Assembly: GCA_005888465.1 (NCBI GenBank)
Contig: VAYJ01000067.1
Span: forward strand, 1 to 8,754
DNA: 8,754 nucleotides
Direction of reading: 5' to 3'
Source of the DNA: Actinomycetota bacterium
Lineage (GTDB): Bacteria; Actinomycetota; UBA4738
The position numbers and the translations under genes are program-made. Positions within the stretch are counted from its first letter, which is position 1. Every line of letters begins with the position of its first letter. Shown piece by piece: positions 1-5,766 of the stretch. The notes under the pieces are model-generated. The model saw only the letters and a program-made list of their open reading frames with translations. It had not been told where the DNA came from and did not search any database.

Positions 1-942
1 AAGAACGTCTACACCGGGACCGAGCACACGTTTGCCCGGAAGATCCGCGAAGCGCTCCTCGCCGTGAAGCTCGCGCACCAGCTGTCGAAGGACGAGATCC
101 TCGCGGCATACCTCAACACGATCTACTTCGGGAACGGCGCCTACGGGGTCCAGGCGGCCGCCGAGACGTACTGGGGGATCCCGGCTCGGAAGCTCTCCGT
201 GGTCCAGTCGGCGACGCTCGCCGCCACGATCAACGCACCCGCGCTCTACGACCCGGTCGACAACCCGACCGCGACGAAGGAGCGCAGGGACCTCGTCCTG
301 GGCCTCATGGCGCAGCAGGGCTACATCACCGATGCCATCCAGTTCCAAGCCGCACCGCTCACGGTGGACAAGCCGACGCAGGCGCCGGCCCCGCACGGCT
401 ACTTCGTGTCCTACGTGAGCCAGGCGCTGCAGCAGCAGCTCGGCTACGAAGAGACCTTCGCGGGCGGCCTGCGGGTCACGACGACGCTCGACCTCGCCGA
501 CCAGGTCGCCGCCGAGAAGGCCGTCGCCGCGCGACTGCCCAAGAAGAACGACCCGTCGGCTGCGCTCGTCGCGATCGACCCCACCACCGGCGCGATCCTG
601 GCGATGGTCGGCGGCACCGATTTCAACAAGGTACAGCTGAACCTGGCGACGCAAGCTCACCGCCAGGCGGGGAGCGCGTTCAAGCCCTTCACGCTCGCGA
701 CGGCGATGGGGGAGCGGATCTCGCTTCAATCGATCTGGAACGGGCCGTCCTCGATCACGATCCCGAACAAGGAGTGCTACACGAACGGCGCGCCGTGGAA
801 GGTCTCGAACTACGCGGACGAGTCGGCGGGCACGATGACGCTTCGCGACGCCACCGCCCAGTCGCGGCGACGGCGAAGGCCCTCGGGATCGCGTCGCCCC
901 TGTCGCCCGTCTGCTCGATCACCCTGGGGTCACAGCTCGTAA
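1..942 (+). CDS. Class A penicillin-binding protein, 5'-truncated N-terminal fragment (GT51 plus start of transpeptidase), ends in a frameshift
   Basis: This is part of a bifunctional peptidoglycan synthase: a GT51 glycosyltransferase that polymerises lipid II, fused to a DD-transpeptidase that cross-links peptides outside the membrane. The frame is open from base 1, so the start, the membrane anchor and the first GT51 motifs (with the catalytic Glu) lie outside the window. Visible GT51 hallmarks are ARKIREALLAVK, LSKDEILAAYLNTIYFGNGAYG and the following AAETYWG. The linker GGLRVTTTLDLADQ opens the transpeptidase domain. The nucleophile motif SxxK is present as SAFK (Ser 673-675, Lys 682-684) in GSAFKPF. 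Homology stops at DATAQS (to base 864). The last 26 residues are Arg/Pro/Ser-rich, unlike the family, and end at a stop at 940-942. The natural continuation is in another frame (next entry). The family call is very secure. Whether this is a genuine pseudogene or a sequencing/assembly error cannot be decided here. Confidence 0.9.
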   Translation, partial: KNVYTGTEHTFARKIREALLAVKLAHQLSKDEILAAYLNTIYFGNGAYGVQAAAETYWGIPARKLSVVQSATLAATINAPALYDPVDNPTATKERRDLVLGLMAQQGYITDAIQFQAAPLTVDKPTQAPAPHGYFVSYVSQALQQQLGYEETFAGGLRVTTTLDLADQVAAEKAVAARLPKKNDPSAALVAIDPTTGAILAMVGGTDFNKVQLNLATQAHRQAGSAFKPFTLATAMGERISLQSIWNGPSSITIPNKECYTNGAPWKVSNYADESAGTMTLRDATAQSRRRRRPSGSRRPCRPSARSPWGHSS

Positions 943-1628
943 CGCCGCTCGACATGGCCGACGGCTACGCGAGCTTCGCGGCGCGGGGGATGCACCACGT
1001 ACCGTTCGGGATCTCGCTCGCGACCTCGCCGAAGGGCACGAAGCTCATCAAGGCGGCCGTCAAGGGCAACCAGGTCATCGCCGTGAACGACGCCGACCTG
1101 GTGACCTCCGCGCTGCAGGGGGTCATCGAGCACGGCACGGGGGTTGCGGCGGCGATCGGACGGCCGGCCGCGGGAAAGACCGGCACCGCGCAAGGCTTCG
1201 TGGACGCGTGGTTCTGCGGGTACACGCCGCAGCTCGCCACGTGCGTGTGGGTCGGCTACCGCAAGGGCGAGACCCCGATGCACAACGTCGAGGGGTACGC
1301 GGACGTGTTCGGCGGGTCGCTCCCCGCCCTCATCTGGCACGACTTCATGACCTCGGCGATGGCCAAACTTCCCGTGAAGTCCTTCGCGACGCCGAGCCTG
1401 AAGGGCTACAACACGCTCCCCAAGGGGGCCGTAAGCCCGTCGCCGTCACCCTCGCCGACCCCGAGCCCGATCCCGAGCCCCTCGCCGTCGCCCAGCCCGT
1501 CGCCAAGCCCGTCGCCCTCGGCGGTGCTGGTGCCGATCGGTCTCACGCCGTGGCTGCGGAGGCGGATCCGAGGATGTCGTAGGGGAGCGTCGCGGTCACG
1601 GTCGTCCCCGCGCCCGAGCCGCTCCTGA
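774..1628 (+). CDS. Class A penicillin-binding protein, C-terminal transpeptidase fragment (out of frame with the N-terminal part)
   Basis: This is the second half of the same penicillin-binding protein, shifted to another frame. An ATG exists at 774, but residues encoded before about 861 are a shadow of the upstream frame. True transpeptidase sequence resumes at VAATAKALGIASPL (from 861) and continues with LGSQLVTPLDMADGYASFA. The third active-site motif KTGT is at 1176-1187, followed by the typical AQGFVDAWFCGYTPQ and CVWVGYRKGE strands. The SxN motif expected between DATAQS and VAATAKALGI is missing. After the domain comes a Ser-Pro repeat tail (1434-1520) and a basic Arg/Ser-rich end. The last 86 bases run antisense to the 3' end of the histidine kinase gene. 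This piece has no SxxK of its own and probably no proper start, so alone it would not be a working enzyme. Together with the upstream fragment it is best read as one damaged gene. Confidence 0.8.
   Translation: MLHERRAVEGLELRGRVGGHDDASRRHRPVAATAKALGIASPLSPVCSITLGSQLVTPLDMADGYASFAARGMHHVPFGISLATSPKGTKLIKAAVKGNQVIAVNDADLVTSALQGVIEHGTGVAAAIGRPAAGKTGTAQGFVDAWFCGYTPQLATCVWVGYRKGETPMHNVEGYADVFGGSLPALIWHDFMTSAMAKLPVKSFATPSLKGYNTLPKGAVSPSPSPSPTPSPIPSPSPSPSPSPSPSPSAVLVPIGLTPWLRRRIRGCRRGASRSRSSPRPSRS
859..870 (+). other. Frame-disrupting deletion junction in the PBP gene
   Basis: Upstream of here the protein reads DATAQS in the frame of base 1. Downstream it reads VAATAKALGI in the frame of base 3. 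The family normally has about 16-18 residues between these points, beginning with the SxN motif (S-V-N type). The frame change requires a loss of 3n+1 bases, consistent with roughly 49-55 missing bases. A GTCG at 861-864 lies exactly at the junction and could be the single copy left after recombination between short direct repeats: one in cag-tcg-g, the other in the codon for the Val of VAATAK. The missing bases are inferred from family knowledge, not seen. Confidence 0.6.
1434..1520 (+). repeat. Ser-Pro dipeptide repeat tail of the PBP
   Basis: This is a low-complexity stretch of alternating Ser and Pro codons, 29 residues long, with single Thr and Ile substitutions (S-P-T-P-S-P-I-P-S-P). 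It uses mixed Ser codons (agc, tcg, tca) and Pro codons (ccg, ccc, cca), so the repetition is stronger in the protein than in the DNA. Pro-rich extracytoplasmic tails are common on actinobacterial class A PBPs and are thought to be flexible linkers within the cell wall. The presence of this recognisable tail supports the downstream frame being the genuine one. Confidence 0.85.
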
Positions 1629-3693
1629 TCGTGAGCGTCCCGCCGGCGAGCTCCGCTCGCTCGCGCATGGACGCGAGGCCCACCCTCCCGGCGCGGAGGA
1701 ACGTTCGCACCTGACCTGGATCGAAGCCCCGTCCGTTGTCCACAATCTCGACGGCGAGGGTCCCCGCCGTGGCCTCGATGCGAACGGCGACCTTCGTTGC
1801 TTCCGCGTGCTTGCTCACGTTCGAGAGCGCCTCCTGGATCACGCGGTAGGCGAGCGTCTCGAGGTCTCGTGGGACGTCGGACAGCGCGCCGAACTCGACC
1901 GTCATGGCGATCCCAAGGTCTCGTCCGGACCTCTCGCAGAGCTCCCTCACCGCGGGGAACAGGCCTCGCTCCTCGAGGACCGGCGGGCGGAGGTCGCTCA
2001 TGACCCGGCGAAGGTTCAACGCCTCGTCGGCAAGCTCGGTCGAGACCGCGTGCAGGAGGTCGGCTGCGCGCGCCGCATCACCCGATTCGATCATGAGCTT
2101 GATCGCCTGCACGGACATCGCCGCGCCCGAGATCCCCTGGATCGGCCCGTCGTGCAGGTCGCGCGCGATGCGGTTGCGTTCGACCTCGATCGCGGCGTTC
2201 GTGCGCTGCAGGAGCCGCGTGCGGTCCTCGTCGCGGTCCTGAAGGAACTGGAAGAGCGTGCGGATCGTCTGCTCGGCGGCCTTGGCGGGGCTCACGTCGC
2301 GCACCAGGAGCAACCGACCGGGTGGGTCGGTGGGGAGCGCCGAGGAACGCGCCTCGAGGTAGGCGGTGCCGTTGCCCGACACGACGAGCGCCTCGCCGGT
2401 CTCGAGCAGGCGCGCCAGCGAATCCGCGCTGGGGCCCGCCTTCGCCGCCATCCGCGGCCACGTCTCGCCGATCACCTCACGCAGGGGGACCCGGACCATC
2501 GAGCAGAACGCGGAGTTGGCTCGCACGATCACGCCCTGCGCGTCCAGCTCGACGATCCCGTCGACGGCGGAGTCCACCAGCAGACGAAGGCGCGCCTCGG
2601 ACGAGGTCGCGAGCTCCACGGCGTCGCGAAGCGACTCGATCGCGTGGTCCTTCTCCGCGACGACCCGTTCGAGCTCGGTCGTCGTGTGCCCGAGGCGGAC
2701 CTGGTTCACCAGGGCGCGTGCCCCGACGGTGCCGAGGTACGCGGCGGAAAGCACGATCACCTCCCCAGCCCGGAGGTGCGCGTGGGGCGTGACGAGGCCG
2801 ACCAGCAGGATCGCGCCAGCACCCGAGATGGAGATGCCGAGCACCGCCGGCCGGGTCCACCAGGCGGTGCGCGGCCTTCGAACCCCGCCCGCGGTGAGCC
2901 ACGGCTCCACGACGAGCGTCGCCGCCATCGCGGCGAGGGAAAGCCCCAGGGCGACCTGTGGCGTCGCTGGGAGGGCCGTGCGGTTCGCGACCTCGACCGT
3001 CCGCGCGAGCGCGAGCGAGGACGCGCTGACGCCGCCCGCGCAGGCGAGGAGCGAAGCGTGGACCCAGGTCGGGCACCAGAGCAGGAGCACGACCCGCCCG
3101 GCCGCGAGCGCGATCGACGCCGCCGCGATCATCGCGAAGGCGATGCCGGCCGGTGTGAAGACGCGCGGGTCCGACTCGCGGATGAGCACGAGCGCCGTGC
3201 CGCCCGTAAGGACGGCAACGATCGCCACGTCCGAGACGAGCGCCGAGCGCTGCTCCGAGACGTGCTCGCGAAGATCAACCACGAGGGCAGCGAGCGACGC
3301 GGCGAGGAGCACGGCCGCACCGAGCACGACGCCCGGGCCCTGGGCCGCGACCGGCTCGAGGATCCGCCGGGAGAGTGATGCGGCCTGGATGAAGGTGAAC
3401 ACGCCCGTCCCGGCGCAGAGGATCCGGGTCCCGCTCCACGCGCCTGGCTTCGTCGCCCGGCGAAGGAGCACCACGGCGGACGTGCCCGCCACCAGGACCA
3501 GGCCGAGCGCGGGACCGACGTCGCGGGAGAACCATCGCCCGGGCCCCGTGCCGAGGGTGCCGGCGAGCACGACGGCGAGCGCCGCGGCCGACAGGACCGT
3601 CAGCGAGCTGCGCTCACCGAGCCGCCGGCCTCCCGGGCGGGAAGGTGGGGGCAGGGCGAGGTCCGGACCCTCGCGAAGGTTGGTCGCCTGCAT
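1543..3693 (-). CDS. Membrane-bound NarL-family sensor histidine kinase with PAS domain
   Basis: This 716-residue sensor kinase autophosphorylates on His and passes the phosphate to a response regulator, almost certainly the product of the gene just upstream. Residues about 30-330 hold roughly eight to ten hydrophobic segments, a multi-pass membrane sensor region I do not recognise. A short helical linker (335-365) leads into a PAS domain (about 367-470; LLVDSAVDGIVELDAQGVIV). The HisKA_3 box is ERNRIARDLHDGPIQG with phospho-acceptor His514 and the HDxxxQ phosphatase signature (Asp515, Gln519). The HATPase domain follows, with an N box VIQEALSNVSKHAEA (Asn625) and a G box VDNGRGFDP (Asp652). 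The domain order and all key residues look intact. The ATG at 3691-3693 has no clear Shine-Dalgarno sequence, and a small inverted repeat abuts it. The gene follows the regulator by 60 bases. Its last 86 bases overlap the PBP gene tail to tail. The signal sensed is unknown. Confidence 0.93.
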   Translation of the reverse strand: MQATNLREGPDLALPPPSRPGGRRLGERSSLTVLSAAALAVVLAGTLGTGPGRWFSRDVGPALGLVLVAGTSAVVLLRRATKPGAWSGTRILCAGTGVFTFIQAASLSRRILEPVAAQGPGVVLGAAVLLAASLAALVVDLREHVSEQRSALVSDVAIVAVLTGGTALVLIRESDPRVFTPAGIAFAMIAAASIALAAGRVVLLLWCPTWVHASLLACAGGVSASSLALARTVEVANRTALPATPQVALGLSLAAMAATLVVEPWLTAGGVRRPRTAWWTRPAVLGISISGAGAILLVGLVTPHAHLRAGEVIVLSAAYLGTVGARALVNQVRLGHTTTELERVVAEKDHAIESLRDAVELATSSEARLRLLVDSAVDGIVELDAQGVIVRANSAFCSMVRVPLREVIGETWPRMAAKAGPSADSLARLLETGEALVVSGNGTAYLEARSSALPTDPPGRLLLVRDVSPAKAAEQTIRTLFQFLQDRDEDRTRLLQRTNAAIEVERNRIARDLHDGPIQGISGAAMSVQAIKLMIESGDAARAADLLHAVSTELADEALNLRRVMSDLRPPVLEERGLFPAVRELCERSGRDLGIAMTVEFGALSDVPRDLETLAYRVIQEALSNVSKHAEATKVAVRIEATAGTLAVEIVDNGRGFDPGQVRTFLRAGRVGLASMRERAELAGGTLTIRSGSGAGTTVTATLPYDILGSASAATA

Positions 3694-3707
3694 CGATAAC
3701 GGTATCG
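3694..3707 (-). promoter_or_regulatory. Inverted repeat abutting the histidine kinase start codon
   Basis: The bases form a perfect dyad, CGATA-ACGG-TATCG (5-base arms, 4-base centre), ending directly against the kinase ATG where a ribosome binding site would be expected. In the transcript it could fold into a 5-bp hairpin, or in DNA it could be a small operator. A dyad this short can arise by chance, so only its position makes it notable. Confidence 0.3.
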
Positions 3708-3753
3708 GCGGGGGCCGGATCGTGCGTGAGTCCGTCCTTACCGGGGCGGGGGG

Positions 3754-4398
3754 CTATTCTATGAGGTGACGGCGCAGGGCCTCGGCGACGGCCGCGGTTC
3801 GGTCGGTGGCGCCGAGCTTCTCGAAGATGTGCTCGAGGTGGGTCTTGACCGTGTCCGGCGAGATGAAGAGCTGGTCGGCGATGTCCTTGTTGGTATGGCC
3901 GAAGGCGAGGAGCTGCAGGACCTCGACCTCGCGGGCCGTGAGGGTCTCCGCCTTGCGGTCGCGCTCCTTGGACTGGGAGAGCTCGTCGGCGAGCGCGACC
4001 ACGAGTTGCGGGTCGATCACCATGTTGCCGCCCGCGACCAGGCGAACCGTCTGGATCAGGTGCTCGGCGTCCCGGGCCTTGAGGACGTAGCCCCGCGCCC
4101 CGGCCCGTACGGCTTCGACGACGAACTGCCGGTCGTCGTAGGCCGTGAGCATGATCACGCCGATCTCCGGGTGGCGCTGGCGGATCTTCCGGGCCGTCTC
4201 GAGCCCGTCCATCTCGGGCATCCGGATGTCCAGCAGCACGATGTCCGGCTGCCCGACGCCGTTCTCCATCATCCCGAGCACCTCGCGCCCGTTCGAGGCC
4301 TCGCCCACCACCTGGATGTCACCCGCCATCTCCAGGTAGCGGCGGAGCCCCTGCCGAACGAGTGAGTGGTCATCGGCGATTACGACTCGGATCGCCAT
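3754..4398 (-). CDS. NarL/LuxR-family response regulator
   Basis: This is a DNA-binding response regulator of 214 residues, the usual length for the NarL family. The receiver domain (about 2-118) has the acidic pair in VVIADDHSLVR (Asp9, Asp10), the phospho-acceptor Asp57 in IVLLDIRMPEMDG, the switch Thr85 in MLTAYDD and the conserved Lys107 in YVLKARDA. The C-terminal LuxR-type helix-turn-helix (about 152-214) reads LTAREVEVLQLLAFGHTNKD, then IADQLFISPDTVKTHLEHIF. An in-frame ATG lies nine codons upstream (4425). I prefer 4398 because MAIRVVIADDHS is where the family normally begins and because AAGGAG and GGAAG sit between the two ATGs. The gene precedes the kinase by 60 bases, giving a regulator-then-kinase operon. 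Its target genes cannot be read from the window. Confidence 0.93.
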   Translation of the reverse strand: MAIRVVIADDHSLVRQGLRRYLEMAGDIQVVGEASNGREVLGMMENGVGQPDIVLLDIRMPEMDGLETARKIRQRHPEIGVIMLTAYDDRQFVVEAVRAGARGYVLKARDAEHLIQTVRLVAGGNMVIDPQLVVALADELSQSKERDRKAETLTAREVEVLQLLAFGHTNKDIADQLFISPDTVKTHLEHIFEKLGATDRTAAVAEALRRHLIE

Positions 4399-4402
4399 GG
4401 TT

Positions 4403-4418
4403 CTTCCATCGGCTCCTT
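4403..4418 (-). promoter_or_regulatory. Ribosome binding site region deciding the regulator start
   Basis: Read on the minus strand, AAGGAG (4413-4418) and GGAAG (4403-4407) precede the ATG at 4396-4398 by 14 and 4 bases. Both fall downstream of the alternative ATG at 4423-4425, and nothing comparable is seen before that one. GGAAG has slightly short spacing and AAGGAG rather long spacing, so either could serve. Confidence 0.45.
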
Positions 4419-4444
4419 GGGGCATACGCTGAAGGTCCGAAGGG

Positions 4445-4475
4445 ATTTTATGCGGAGGGACCGACGGAGGACCAA
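4445..4475 (-). promoter_or_regulatory. Candidate sigma-70-type promoter for the regulator-kinase operon
   Basis: In the 115-base gap between the PIG-V-like gene and the regulator, the minus strand has TAAAAT (4445-4450) as a possible -10 element. TTGGTC (4470-4475) lies 19 bases upstream as a weak -35. TAAAAT is a striking AT-rich island in very GC-rich DNA. Transcription would start near 4438, leaving about 40 bases of leader before the ATG at 4398. The long spacer and poor -35 make this tentative. Read-through from the upstream gene is equally possible. Confidence 0.35.
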
Positions 4476-4513
4476 CGGGGGAGTCGCTTGAGGGGCGGCC
4501 GACGCCGGAACGG

Positions 4514-5737
4514 TCAGATGATGTAGTACCAGTTGACGAACAGAAGGGTCATGAGCCCGAGGAGGGCCGCGGAGGTCACGACCAGCGCCTCGTGGGCCGC
4601 GCGGCGGCCTTCGGTGAGCCTGGCGAGGCCCCAATACACGGGAAAGAGCGGGAGCGCGTACCGGGAGAAGGCGATGAGGGGGCGCGCGTCGAAGAGCGAC
4701 GCGAGCGGCAGCAGGATCATGCTCCACAGGTAGACGGCGTAGCTCGGACGAAGGCGCGGCGTCGCGTACGCCGCGACGACGAAGACTGGAACGGCGATCA
4801 GCCAGTCCAGAAGGTGGTAGCCCCCGGGATAGACCCCCAGATAGGCGAAGGCTGCGTGGGTCCCCTTTGCCACCGTGACGACAGGGTCGGTGAGATGTCG
4901 CTGCCAGTACGCCTGCTGATGGATGGGGGCGAGCCAGTCGCCCGAGAGGTGTTTCCAGAAGGCGAGGTAGGCGAGCGTCGTGATCACGGGCGGCAGCGAC
5001 CAAAGGAGGCTCCGGATCGGCATGCGCCACGGCCGCGTGGCCAGGCTCTGATGGATGGCCTCGACGGCGAGCGCCAGGACCAGCACGACGCCCAGGTTAC
5101 GGGTGAGGGCCGCGAGCCCGGCCGCCGTGCCCGCCACCTCCCACCGGCCGCGCCTGGCGCCCCAGAACGCGACCAGCACGAGCAGCAGGAAGAGCGACTC
5201 GCTGTACGGCGCGAAGAAGAAGAGCGCGGTCGGAAACGTAGCCGCGTACAGGACGCTGCGTCGCGCCGTCTCCTCGGTGAGCTCCGAGCGGGTGAGGACG
5301 TAAAGCATCATGAGGGCGCCCAGGAAGGCACCGTTCGAGACCAGGAGTGACGCGGCGAACGGATGCCCGCCGATAAGGAACGACACCACGCGGATGAGCA
5401 GCGGATAGAGCGGGTAGAACGCCGCGCTCGCATGTTCGCCGCCGTAGCCGATCGTCGCGATCCGAAGGAACCACAGCGCGTCCAGGCGTTCCCACGCGGT
5501 GAACAGGTTGTCCCATCCGGGCGTCAACGCGTGCGCCGGCCACCCGGGGACGCTTACGGGCGTCGGCACTAGCGGGATCTGGTTGCGGAGCTGGTCCGAG
5601 ACATGGGCGAAGTCGGGAAGGAGCGCCACGCCCACGAGCCCGATCGCGAAGAGCGCCAGGCGGATCCCGACGAAGAGCTTGAGGCAGTACCAGATGCCCG
5701 AGCGGAGATCGGTGTCGGTCGTCTCGGTCGCGCTCAC
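4514..5737 (-). CDS. PIG-V-like GT-C family mannosyltransferase, integral membrane
   Basis: This 407-residue polytopic membrane protein resembles the bacterial branch of the PIG-V (GPI mannosyltransferase 2, GT76) family of GT-C enzymes. These use polyprenyl-phosphate sugars as donors and act on the outer face of the membrane. Motifs seen are WERLDALWFLRIATIGYGG (residues 82-100; the Asp in the first large loop is the likely catalytic position for GT-C enzymes), AAFYPLYPLLIRV (105-117), FFAPYSESLFLLLV (174-187), ALTRNLGVVLV (210-220) and SRYALPLFPVYWG near 358-370. About ten or eleven hydrophobic segments are spread along the chain. The start is GTG at 5735-5737, followed by a short polar N-terminus and then the first membrane helix near residue 16; no strong ribosome site is visible. 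The start lies 29 bases from the divergent neighbour. The acceptor substrate is unknown. The family assignment is from motif memory and is fairly confident; the exact sugar is not. Confidence 0.82.
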   Translation of the reverse strand: MSATETTDTDLRSGIWYCLKLFVGIRLALFAIGLVGVALLPDFAHVSDQLRNQIPLVPTPVSVPGWPAHALTPGWDNLFTAWERLDALWFLRIATIGYGGEHASAAFYPLYPLLIRVVSFLIGGHPFAASLLVSNGAFLGALMMLYVLTRSELTEETARRSVLYAATFPTALFFFAPYSESLFLLLVLVAFWGARRGRWEVAGTAAGLAALTRNLGVVLVLALAVEAIHQSLATRPWRMPIRSLLWSLPPVITTLAYLAFWKHLSGDWLAPIHQQAYWQRHLTDPVVTVAKGTHAAFAYLGVYPGGYHLLDWLIAVPVFVVAAYATPRLRPSYAVYLWSMILLPLASLFDARPLIAFSRYALPLFPVYWGLARLTEGRRAAHEALVVTSAALLGLMTLLFVNWYYII

Positions 5738-5738
5738 T

Positions 5739-5749
5739 GGGCGACGCCC
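5739..5749. promoter_or_regulatory. Inverted repeat in the 29-base divergent gap
   Basis: The perfect dyad GGGCG-A-CGCCC lies in the 29-base space between the GTG start of the PIG-V-like gene (5737) and the ATG of the divergent membrane protein gene (5767). The gap is too short to hold two ordinary promoters, so any promoter must extend into one of the coding regions. Dyads of this kind are common by chance in GC-rich DNA. Confidence 0.2.
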
Positions 5750-5766
5750 GGGGTAGGCTCCGCGCG

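Noticed and set aside
859..880. Programmed ribosomal frameshift joining the two PBP halves
   Set aside because: There is no slippery heptamer or stimulatory structure that I can see, and a shift would not restore the missing SxN segment; a deletion fits better.
1434..1520. Tandem DNA repeat, possible CRISPR or minisatellite
   Set aside because: The repetition is of Ser-Pro codons in the PBP tail with varied synonymous codons. There are no regular repeat-spacer units.
1807..3378. Long plus-strand open frame (523 codons) opposite the histidine kinase
   Set aside because: Its product is dominated by Arg, Asp, Glu, Gly and His with no domain or hydrophobic pattern. It is the antisense shadow of a GC-rich gene whose own frame has complete kinase motifs.
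2366..3769. Second long plus-strand open frame (467 codons) opposite the kinase
   Set aside because: It is rich in Ala, Arg, Ser, Thr and Pro with no recognisable motif and lies over the kinase gene; it reflects the scarcity of stops in GC-rich DNA.
3766..4365. Plus-strand open frame opposite the response regulator
   Set aside because: It is antisense to an intact regulator gene and shows no domain features.
4399..4513. Rho-independent terminator after the PIG-V-like gene
   Set aside because: Only short GC-rich pairings such as CGGC/GCCG are found, with no following T-run, so I do not call a terminator. Read-through into the regulator gene remains possible.
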